Source of the DNA: Dimorphilus gyrociliatus | Taxonomy: Eukaryota; Annelida; Polychaeta; Dinophilidae | Length of the DNA: 64,000 nucleotides | Assembly: GCA_904063045.1 (NCBI GenBank) | Contig: CAJFCJ010000006.1 | Coordinates: 4,666,408 to 4,730,407 of the forward strand | Reading direction: 5' to 3' | In this document: piece by piece, positions 24,187 to 33,751 of the stretch | Layout of the letters: each line of letters starts with the position of its first letter | Position numbering within the stretch: the first letter of the stretch is position 1 | The notes under the pieces: generated by a model | Databases searched by the model: none | What the model was told of the DNA's origin: nothing | The model's input: only the letters and a program-made list of their open reading frames with translations | Position numbers and translations under genes: made by a program

Positions 24187-25240
24187 CTCAGATTGCAAAA
24201 TAAATAAATGTTCTATAAAAGTAAATACAATGGATATTTATAAGTTATAAACAAGTGCTTTAATACACACCATACGAATGTATATATATATATATATTTC
24301 AAGTACTTTATATCAAATTCATGAATAAACAAAATATTTCATTAATTAACAAAATGATAAAACTATGAAAATTGTTTTTTCAATTATCATTGTAGGCTAG
24401 CTTAGCTTACTTGGCAGTTCTTTTTAAAATAAATATCAGTTACTAATCTTACCCCCAATAAATTCTTGGTAAGATTAAACACTGAACGGGAAAAATTGAA
24501 TTATGGGAGAGATATTGCTTACTCTACTCTTTTTTATCTCTTATATACTAATATACTGTATATACTGTATATATTATATACAGTATATCTATTATAAAAA
24601 TGTAATAAATCCATTAACACGATGACTGAGGATTATTAGTTATATATTTAACGAAACTAACATTGATTAGTTCTTCTCCAAAAGTTTTTTATATTCGTTA
24701 TTTAAGAGTTGAGGAACGACAGGGGTAACGTAATCCGGAAATAGGAAAAAGTTTGAATTATAGCATTAAGCTGTTTTGCATAAAAACATTATTGTATTTT
24801 CTTTCAAATTTCTGGTAATTCCTTTAGATTTGGAATGTTTTATTGCGCAATTAATTATACAGGAAGAAAGAAAACGAAAACATATTAGCATATTATTTAT
24901 GTAAAAAAAAAAACACTTTCAAGGTCAAAGCCAAGCAATAATAGGTATCAACGTAATTTTTCTATTCAGGTTAGGTGGAATAATAATCGGCCTTTGGCTC
25001 TTTAACTTAAGTTATGAAAGGGATTATCGACTTAGGTCGTCACCTCTTTATAACAGAGGATAAACACAACAAAAGAAGAATATTTGAGAACGAAAACTAT
25101 AATTTATTTATTTTTGAACTAGCTTAATAGGATATTACATACGAAATATAGCATAAACAGTATATATATTAGTATATAGAAGATAAGTATATGTATATAC
25201 TGGACATACTTAATAAAAGTAATTGATTATAACACAGTAA
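24187..25240. other. Intergenic between CNBD2-like stop and TIR-SLOG 5' end
   Basis: AT-rich. May hold the missing first exon and promoter of the TIR-SLOG gene (minus). Contains a perfect 10-bp inverted repeat (24444-24477), three TATACTGTATA/TATACAGTATA motifs near 24552-24588 and another related copy near 25157. No further gene supported. Confidence 0.5.
24444..24477. repeat. Perfect inverted repeat, 10-bp arms
   Basis: TAATCTTACC at 24444-24453 and its reverse complement GGTAAGATTA at 24468-24477, separated by 14 nt. Could form a hairpin; no known element recognised. Confidence 0.6.
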
Positions 25241-27072
25241 TTACGTAGGATTGGAGGAAGTAGATGATTTTCTAAGAGGATATTTATCCCTCGGTACTGG
25301 GCTATTTGGGAATAACGATCTTTCCAATGCTGACAAGTGATTTTCAAACGTCACTTTTGCCTTGTATTTTCCATCGCAAAATTGATCATATAAACCATGA
25401 ATAATAACTTTTAGGAGTGGTACACTATGTTTGATAGATTTCTGAGAAATTCTCCTTGCCAGTTGTAATTCTGAGGCTTGCGCCATCTGCCTGATTGTGT
25501 TGGGATTTTTGCGACGGAAAAGCCTCTCAAAGTGTGTTTTCCTCAAACTCATCACAGATGTTTCTTTCGCACTGGTACAAGTCGTGTAGTAGCGTCCCAT
25601 GTTTAGTGCAAATTCAACATCGCTTAAAACCTGATTTGGTCCTAAATAGCAGAGATTTACAGCTTGATGAGACTTGAAGCTGTGTCTTCGAGCACTCGGT
25701 TGAGATTTACCTATATCCATTGGTTTAAGACTATTACAATTCTCCGAAGATGATATAGAATCAAAGGTTGATATCATTTTATGAAATTGAACTTGATGTT
25801 CGGAAGGATCAACGTGGACTTTACACTCTCCATTAGTTATAAAATACATTGTATCAGCCTCTTCGCCTTGCTTATAAACTGTGTCACCAAAAGTAATAAC
25901 TTCTTTCTTTAACGACATAGCTAAATGCTTTTTCCATTTGATCGACCAATCTTGAAACCAATGACAAGAATCAACAAAGTTCATTTTTTCATCAAATTCC
26001 CTTTTAATAATGTTAGCAACGGACCTATTATACAATTGACGATCTATAACAATTAAATCAGTTGTTTCATCAGCTATAACAGAAGCCGTACGAATGCAGT
26101 CCGGATTAATAAGGGCAATCTCGCCAAATGCATTCCCATCATCTATTTAAGAGGATGGAAAGATAAATAAATTTATTATAAAACTATTTATTAATATTAA
26201 AGGAGCGTTCTTAACACGCACGCAAGTTTACTAAAAAGTTGCCAAATTTAGATCGATCGCTTTCCCTATCTGTCGTGGATTGTCCTTCTTCGGTTGATTC
26301 CTTATTATAAATCGATACCTGACCTCTGAGAATAATATAGAAGCTATACGTGCAAAAACAAGAGAGTTAAAATAAACATAAGCCACACAAAGAAGATGTG
26401 TAATTAAATATGTATACCAATGTCCTTTTTCACCCTGAAGAATGACAACTTCATCTTTTCTTTTAATCGCATGATTGCAATTCTTTATCAAGTCTGAGAG
26501 GATGTCTATATATATGTATGAAAAAAGGATGATTACTTAATAATTAACGTTATTGGCAAATTTTTCTGTCTTGTATAGAAGAATGCACAATTAAATTTTC
26601 AATAATTAACTGTCACATTCTTTTGAAAAGTTAAAGTAAGAAAAGAGAATGCCTTCGTTAAGTTTATAATCCCAGAGAACAAATTTAAGCCGGCATAACA
26701 CCTGCCTACCAAAGAAAAGAAATCAATCAGAACGACGCGAGTTTAATTCTCTATCCTATTGACTCGGCTGCCGTTAATTATTTCACTATCGATTGATCAG
26801 GTATAGAGAAAAAAGACTGAGAACGAGATAGAAAAGGGTGAGGGGGGTAATTTACAAAAAGGGCGAGGCTGAAGAAGGGATACAAAAAAAATGAGATTTT
26901 GCAAATAGTTAAACAGCTTTAACTAGTTCAGCGGTTACTAACCTGTTTTGATTTTTTGTAGAAGTTGGCTCTTCTTTGTGAACCAGGGTTGGAGAGCTTG
27001 AATTTCTGCTTCAGTTCTTTCATTAGGAGGTTTATTAATAATTTGAATAACTCTTGGTAGGAGGGAAGACAT
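25241..27072 (-). CDS. CNBD2: Cyclic-nucleotide-binding protein, CNBD2/CRIS-like
   Basis: Exons 26943-27072, 26418-26493, 26232-26318 and 25241-26142. The first ATG gives MSSLLPRVIQIINKPPNERT, like the CNBD2 N-terminus. The first cNMP-binding domain has DEVVILQGEKGHW, then FGEIALINPDCIRTASV. This is a phosphate-binding cassette that keeps the key Glu and Arg, so cyclic-nucleotide binding is plausible. A second domain (VITFGDTVYKQGEEADTMYFITNGECKV) has a degenerate cassette (LSDVEFAL). The tail is Arg/Ser-rich. Mouse CNBD2 (CRIS) binds cAMP in sperm and is needed for spermatogenesis. Oddity: the first two joins keep frame, but the third (26143-26231) is off by one base with canonical GT-AG. 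Exon 3 ends in phase 2, whereas exon 4 needs phase 1. This may be a base error, an unusual splice site or a broken gene. Confidence 0.85.
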
Positions 27073-29720
27073 GGTTGTCAAGGTCTGTTTGTTATATTTA
27101 AATTATTAATAAAAAATAAAAATATCAATGATCCACTGTTTGTATTACTCTCTCGAAGGATTTTCACCAATAGTGTAATAGAAAGAAGAGTAAATGACTA
27201 AAAAAGCTGATTTGAAAGAAGGTAGATTATTGTGCCAATATGACGAGTAAATTATGCAGTCTTTTATCCAGCAACGAAATATATACGCAATGGCCGTTAT
27301 ACTTAATAACTATATGAAATTCCTTTGTAGACAATATTGTCTTTTTTAAGATAAACAATTTAGACACTTTTATCGTAATAACTTCCGATAATATCCTTAA
27401 TCAATAACATATTTATTTAATACAAAATGAAAAGTATAAATCCATATTTCTTAAGTATTGTTGCAATTTTTTTGTGCAGACAAACTATGGTTTTTCATTA
27501 AATGAATTAATACTAGTACAATTTTTACTAAACGCTGAATAGAACAGTTATAATCCTTCTTACAATTAGTTGAATATATGATTTATCGATAGTTAGTTCA
27601 ATGAATAACAAAAACAGAATATACGTTGATAGATTTTATCTATAGATATATACGAGTGTCATATATTTGTAAATAAGTATTAGATCCATGTAATATTTGT
27701 TTATATATACGTTTATTTATATTTTTATAATATAAATATAGAAACGCAACTATGTAGTAGATATTTATTAAAATATATATATATATATATATTAAGTAGT
27801 TATGAATGCAGCACTTAATATTCAATAGGTAGTTACCGCTTCTGAGCGTTGTCACTTTAGAGAAAACACAAAAATTTGCTCACCTTTCATATAAAAGTTT
27901 TCAACTTATTATTAGCAACGATGCTTTCTCTCCGAAGTCTGATTCGTTTGTGCGATCCTTGTTAGACTTCTCTAAACGATCAATAAATTTCAACGTCGAT
28001 CGTTCAGGCTCTTTTTAGGACAAAAAATGCCTTTTTTTCCTACTTTTTTAAAGCAATCCGGGCTTATAACGGCACGCGAATTAACCGCTTTGAAACGTTG
28101 ACAAGTTCAGACACAGTATATATTATATTTGTATAGTTCAATAAAAAGGTTATTCTATATATTTAAAAAAAAAATTGCAATGTGATAAGGATAAATCGTG
28201 ATTTAGAATATTGCATAATGATTTTCCTTCTTAACATTTCCGCTTAATTTACTAAGATCTATGAACTATATAACCGGTATAAAATAATTAAATAATGTAA
28301 AAGTGTTAATGCAAACTGCATTATTAATAAATCTGTTAAAATATTGCTATAGAAAAACCTGCAAGGAGTAAATTTTTACTGTTCAATTAATAAAAATATC
28401 GTTAAATTCTTTTTTTTTTCTTTAATATATAAGTGTTAGAAATATAAAACCAAAAGTATAGGCCTACTAAGGAATTTATTAAGAAAAAGGCTTTATATAT
28501 AGTATATATACTTTTTAATTTCTCTCTATATTAACCTTTTAGTTAAGTTATATAAGAGAAAATATTTTATATTACTTTTAATCAAATACACTCAATAATT
28601 TTCTTTTTCCCCTTCATTTATTATTATTGCAACAATTTCTTATCAAGAGAATATAGAATAAAAGAAAAAGAGTAGAATTTAGTAACAAGGTTAATCGAGG
28701 TTATTGTGCTTGAAAATTTCTTTTTAATACACCTATTTTTGTTTTGTGTCTTCTCAGTGGTTCTTCACTTTTCGATATTATTTATTCAACGGTGACCCTT
28801 TAACTTTCTTCTGACATTGACCTATTAAACCTATTTTTATAAGAAATAGCCAGTAGTACGTTTTTAGTAAAAGATAAGCATTAAAAGTTCTTATCGTTAT
28901 AGTACAATGCTTCTGTTTTATAATACTACTGTAAACAACTATGATATATAAATAATAAATACTATAATGTGTTGAAATTGTGTTGTTTTTTTCAAATGCA
29001 ACCTCTTCCCGCAGACTTTCCCTTGCGGAAACCAGTTTAAAATGCGGTAAGTACTCTCAAAAAAGTTAGTCAATACAACCACACATCTTATTCTATAGGC
29101 CTATGCAACGTAAACTTGTAGTACGCCGGTAAGCAATGAAACAAAAACGGAAATTGATATACATATATATATAAATATCTATAAGTGTATGTTATTCCCT
29201 ATTGTTTCTAAGGTTCGGCATGTTTAAAAAATAGGTAATCTGAACACCAAAACAATGAATCATAACCTATTTTTTTTTTAGAATTATCTGGAATAATCGC
29301 CCTATGTTTTCTACTCTTATTTTTATGTATGCCTAGAAAACAAGTCACGTGACTGCATGGTTACCCGGTCGAATTTAGAAAATATAAATATTGTAGATCA
29401 GTCGAATGTGACCTCTTAGGAAGGTTGCTTGGAGAGGAACTATTCGATTAATTAGTAATATGTTTAATAGAGGCTTTGGATAATTATACAGTAGCCTAAA
29501 TCGTTGGTATCGCCCTATTCGTTAGAAAATTTTAAGGTCAAACTTCGGTCATATGTGTTTATATAAAGGGCGCACGTAGACAATTCGAAAAATTTATAAA
29601 AGTTGGATACCAGTTTTATTGGGTTAGAAGTCTCCTAGTGTAATATTGGCTCAACACGAAAGGATACGTTAGCAGATGCTTTGTCTGGATAATTATTTTT
29701 ATTCGACCGTTCAACAGAAT
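27073..29720. other. Intergenic between CNBD2-like and PPP1R3-like genes
   Basis: Holds promoters for both divergent genes. AT-rich, with TA microsatellites near 27775 and 28500. Less AT-rich patches lie near 27920-28090 and 28990-29060. A perfect GTCACGTGAC sits at 29344. No coding region recognised. Confidence 0.5.
29344..29353. promoter_or_regulatory. Palindromic E-box GTCACGTGAC
   Basis: Exact 10-bp palindrome of the USF/TFEB/Mondo-Mlx type, 370 bp upstream of the glycogen-targeting subunit start codon. Match seen; function inferred. Confidence 0.4.
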
Positions 29721-29764
29721 ATGATGCATGGTCTTGAACCCCATGTGAGCAATCTGATGAATGG

Positions 29765-29795
<31 letters not shown>

Positions 29796-30648
29796 GGTAT
29801 TACACAGATAAACAGATCAAATAAGCGAATAGAAAAGTAAGTTGTTTATTTATTATATTAAAATATGATATATTTTTATTAGAGAGAGAGAGAGAGAGAG
29901 AGTGTGTGTATGTGTAAAGAGTTAAATCTATATAAACATATATATTGATGCTTTGTTTTGGAATAGTAGCTCAATGATAAAGAATGGTTACAATCGCAAG
30001 CTATCATCTTCCAACTCGATCGACGATGAAGACGAATTCGGTCAAAGAGCAATAAGAAAAGCAACCTATAAACGATCTAGTTCGGAAGGCGCCCCTAAAA
30101 TACCTATCGATTTTCAGAAGACAAAAAGTGTTCGATTTGCCGATTGTCTTGGTCTGGATTTAGTCTATGTTAGGGAGTTTTGTAAATCACCGCCAATTCT
30201 TCGCCGAGTTCCTTCCATCTCAGATTATTGTAAGATGAAGGAAGATTTTGATTCCAAGTTTCAATGTCAATTTGAACAACCTTCTTGTCAATCAAACTTT
30301 TATGAAAAGCTACACGCTCAAAATGTGGTTTTGGAGAGTATAGCTTCAGAGGATCAACACTTAATAGTTGGTTTTATACTTTGCGTAAATCTGGCATACA
30401 AGAAGAACGTTGGTATTCGTGTCACAACAAACAATTGGAAAACTTGGGAAGATTCTACTGCTAACTTTTATGAAGATACTCGTCCAAGTCAATTTACTGA
30501 CAGATTCATATTTAAAATTGATCCATCAACTTTTAAAAATGGGAAGAAAATTGTAAATTTAGAATTTGCTGTTTGGTATAAAGTCAATGGAATGGAATTT
30601 TGGGATAATAACTCCAAGAAAAATTACATAATTGAAGTTAAATTTTGA
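29721..30648 (+). CDS. PPP1R3: Protein phosphatase 1 regulatory subunit 3 (glycogen-targeting)
   Basis: Exons 29721-29836 and 29970-30648, joined in phase 2, give 264 residues. A tandem acceptor (TAGTAG) could add one residue. The first exon has two consecutive Met codons and nine Asn (residues 17-25) encoded by a pure AAT repeat. The PP1-docking RVxF motif is KSVRFAD at residues 91-97, the characteristic PPP1R3 form. A CBM21 glycogen-binding domain fills about residues 148-264 and ends with FWDNNSKKNYIIEV, the expected WDNN...NY core. The protein would bring PP1 to glycogen and activate glycogen synthase. At 264 residues it resembles the short vertebrate PPP1R3B/C/D forms and not the long muscle PPP1R3A. 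The neighbouring MsrB is on the same strand but unrelated. Confidence 0.93.
29881..29902. repeat. (AG)11 microsatellite with TG extension
   Basis: Lies in the 130-bp intron of the PPP1R3-like gene and continues into a short TG run (29902-29914). Confidence 0.85.
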
Positions 30649-31562
30649 ATTCATTCATTCAAGCATTCATTAAAAAAAAAAACACGCCTCATTAGAACAA
30701 AATAATTACACTTATTCATATATATTATCTTGTTTTTGTTTGCTCTACTTTTCCGTTCTTAAGTTTATTTACTTGTTTAGTTTTTTTACACCTTTTGCAA
30801 TTGTATTTCGTCTAGTTTCGAGTATTTGTACCCTATTTTCTTAAAAAATTTTCGGATGATTAATTACACTTGAACTGACTTGGTGTTATTTGTATCCCCG
30901 TTAATGTTATTGAACAGGTCTTGTTCGAAACTTCTACAATGAATTATTAGTTTATGTTATTGGAAAACGAACGAAGGAACGAGTGTTTTCCAGAATATAG
31001 TAGATTGTTCTATGTAAATATACTAATAAAAAGTATAATTTACACACAAGATGGCACTACTAGAACAATGTGAAAAAAAATGTTTTATGCAATCTTTAAC
31101 CAGTTATCAAGGAAATTATGACTATTCTCTCTTTTTTATTCGAATTAAATAAATTCTACGATTATATAATTATTTTATAAGATATATTGCGTAATATCAT
31201 TGCGGCCTTGGTTATGTAAACGTTTGTCAAATAGTCTCGAGGAAACTATGATAGAGTTGCGCAAGACTCCTAATCGGACTCGTCGATCAATATGAGCGCG
31301 TAGAGCGAATATTTCACTGCCGAACGGGAAACCCAACTCTGTGCCAAATACGGCCCTTCGCTGTAGGATAATCGACATGCGCAACTAGATTTTTTTAATA
31401 TTTTTGTATTATTTATGTATTTTTCTAGTAACTTCAAGTAGGATACCCAAAAGATAAGGATCTAAGGATAACTATTTCTATTTGAGGTTTGTTTTCCATG
31501 TTGTCTTGTCATGTATTTCGACCAATAACTAATCTTCTGATGACTAATCGACGTTCCCAGTG
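30649..31562. other. Intergenic / MsrB promoter region
   Basis: 3' flank of the PPP1R3-like gene, then a GC-richer patch (31175-31384) that is probably the MsrB promoter. A CTCF-like motif (AAGATGGCACTAC, 31048-31060) lies between the genes. The sequence just before the MsrB start ends in TTCCCAG, so a 5' UTR intron is possible. Confidence 0.5.
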
Positions 31563-32246
31563 ATGAACATTTTGCGGTTGGTAGCTGCCGAAAAAGAGAA
31601 GAAAAAAAATCCGTCTGGTGCTTTCAAGAAGTTAGAGGATGAAGCGAAAAAGTGTCCCTCTAACGAAAGAAAATCTGGACCGGCAGTTCAGGATAAGAAT
31701 GATTTAAAGCATTCTTTATCTCCTATGCAATATCACGTTACGCAAGAACGTGGCACCGAAAGGTTAATATAAATATAAGGATCTAAGGGTATTCTACTAA
31801 CGAGTATTCCATTATCAGGCCTTTCAGCGGGAAACACTTGAGAAGAAAAGAAGAAGGCGTTTACACTTGCATAGTCTGTGATAACGTCCTCTTCCATTCA
31901 AGTTCGAAGTTTGAACATGTTTGTGGTTGGCCGTCCTTTAGGGATGTGATAGCCCAAGGAAAAGTCTCATATACAACGGATACAACACACGGTATAAATA
32001 AAAGTATAGAAAAAAACTAGGGACGGGAAACGCGAGAATAAAGGGCGAAGGGGGATTTTGGGGCAAATAGGGCAAATATCGATTGACGTATTTTTCTCTT
32101 TTCTAGGGCAAGTTCGAGTAGAAGCTACATGCGCTCAGTGCGGAAGTCACTTGGGTCACGTCTTTGACGATGGCCCAAAAAATCATCCTGTACGATACTG
32201 TGTCAATTCAGCATCATTGGAGTTCAAAAAACACACAACAGTTTAG
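31563..32246 (+). CDS. MsrB: Peptide-methionine (R)-S-oxide reductase B
   Basis: Exons 31563-31762, 31819-31991 and 32107-32246 (introns 56 and 115 bp, phases 2 and 1) encode 170 residues. After a basic N-terminal extension of about 35 residues comes the full MsrB fold: [58 protein letters not shown] and [11 protein letters not shown]. The Cys in RYCVN is the catalytic thiol that attacks methionine-R-sulfoxide. The two CxxC pairs bind structural zinc. It is a cysteine and not a selenocysteine form. The enzyme repairs oxidised methionine in proteins. Residues 1-20 could be a weak mitochondrial or cytosolic leader; localisation is not clear. Confidence 0.95.
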
Positions 32247-32698
32247 CAAAAAAGATGGTTTTTGATAGCTATATACAAATCATACATATTTCAAAGATAT
32301 GTATATAAATATATGTGTAAGATTACTTATGGGCTATGTAGAATAAGGTATATTTTAAGTGAGAGTTGAACTGTATAACGTTAAAATATACTTCATTCGT
32401 TTTTAGTGAGGTTTTTATTAAATATTTTTGACTTTAGCTTCAATGGAATTTTATGTGCTTATTACCATATTGTACAAGTATATATATATATATATATATC
32501 TTATCGTTTACAATGATAAAACGGTATTATCATAAGCCTTGTTAAATATTAATAACTTTAACGAATAATGATAATACTTGTGACGTGGTACATGTGACAT
32601 ATTTTTTTTCTCTTAATTAGTTTATTTTCTTTTTTTTTTTAAAGAAATTATTGATGTATTCTTATTTAACTTTTATAAAAAAGGGAACCCAAATCATA
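32247..32698. other. Tail-to-tail spacer MsrB / Fuseless
   Basis: 3' UTRs of the convergent MsrB and Fuseless genes, with a TA microsatellite at about 32480-32499. Nothing else seen. Confidence 0.5.
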
Positions 32699-33751
32699 TT
32701 AAGACCATTCTTCGTTGTACTCATCAAGTAAATTTCGATCATGTTGTCTTCTTTTAGTACAATATTCCTCGTGAAATGAATTTGGAAATATAAGTCCTTT
32801 TTTAGGGTCGTTAGCGCAATCTATCTCAATTCCGTTTAGGGCAACAGTTCCATACACTTTCATTGATGCTAGGCAAATAGTACCCATTAAATGGCAAGAC
32901 CAGCCGCCTATTAGACTGTTTGGTAGGATATAATGTTTGCATAGATCCCAGGCGCCTCTCCAAGCCAAAAGGGTTATACCGGTGGCGATAAAATAAACTA
33001 TATTCTCATAGATTAATCTTATTATAATGTTATTGCTACATAATGCCGAAAGGTGACTTAGTAACGGTGAGACGAGGAGGAGGAGAAACATTCCACTGTA
33101 ACCTGATATTGCCGAAATCCAATCAGAGAGTAAGAGGTTTTGTGGATAAATAAATGCATCATAAATATTCCAAAAACCTCTCCAAATGAAGATGTTACTG
33201 CTTATAATTACATATTGACTGATAGCTACATCAATAAAGTACATATACGGTCGTTCATCAAAATCTATCCTAAAGGCCGTTGCACTTTCTAGCACCTGAT
33301 TATCGTCCACAGTAACAGAAAACGGGAGACCAACAGCTGTCCTAAAAGTTTTTGTGCAGCACATAACTATACTGGCAATAAGAAGTATAATTGTAGAATT
33401 TATCCATTTTTCCGAAAGATAAATATCAGTCAAGTTCCATAATCCTCTCCAGTAACCGAGATTTACTATCGAAATCACATATAAAAAAATTATTGTGTAT
33501 ATCTTGAAAGAATTTGAGTCCTTATCTAAATTATTAATATAAGGTTGTATAATATATCCAATTACAGCTAATACAGCTCCAATGATTAAAGTAATCTGAC
33601 TAGAAATGAGTTCGTGAGATGGATAAATGTAAAAGTCTAATAAATCCCATGTTCCTCTCCACCATAGCACAGCAAGAGGATGTAGTAGAAATGTTCCAGT
33701 GAATGAATCGGCAAAATTAAGTAAGCAGAGACAGCAGTAGTTCGAATTCAT
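32699..33751 (-). CDS. fusl: Fuseless family eight-pass membrane protein
   Basis: A single-exon frame of 350 codons from ATG at 33751 to a stop at 32699. The protein has about eight hydrophobic segments arranged as four two-helix repeats. Each repeat is marked by a Trp-Arg-Gly motif: WRGTWDLLDFYIYP, WRGLWNLTDIYL, WRGFWNIYDAFIYP and WRGAWDLCKHYILP. This is the signature of Drosophila Fuseless, a presynaptic membrane protein needed for calcium-channel organisation at the neuromuscular junction. A soluble loop of about 35 residues separates repeats 2 and 3, and the C-terminus is short and charged. The lack of introns is unusual here and could mean complete intron loss or an old retrocopy; the frame is intact, so it is probably functional. 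Confidence 0.87.
   Translation of the reverse strand: MNSNYCCLCLLNFADSFTGTFLLHPLAVLWWRGTWDLLDFYIYPSHELISSQITLIIGAVLAVIGYIIQPYINNLDKDSNSFKIYTIIFLYVISIVNLGYWRGLWNLTDIYLSEKWINSTIILLIASIVMCCTKTFRTAVGLPFSVTVDDNQVLESATAFRIDFDERPYMYFIDVAISQYVIISSNIFIWRGFWNIYDAFIYPQNLLLSDWISAISGYSGMFLLLLVSPLLSHLSALCSNNIIIRLIYENIVYFIATGITLLAWRGAWDLCKHYILPNSLIGGWSCHLMGTICLASMKVYGTVALNGIEIDCANDPKKGLIFPNSFHEEYCTKRRQHDRNLLDEYNEEWS

Noticed and set aside
29648-29692. Short frame ending KDTLADALSG, like the ADALS motif of retrotransposon RNase H regions
   Set aside because: Only about ten residues match and upstream codons contain stops; no other reverse-transcriptase or integrase motif is nearby, so chance is more likely.
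31175-31384. GC-richer 69-codon minus-strand frame before MsrB
   Set aside because: Starts without ATG (an ATG lies two codons in), has no known domain and sits where the MsrB promoter is expected.
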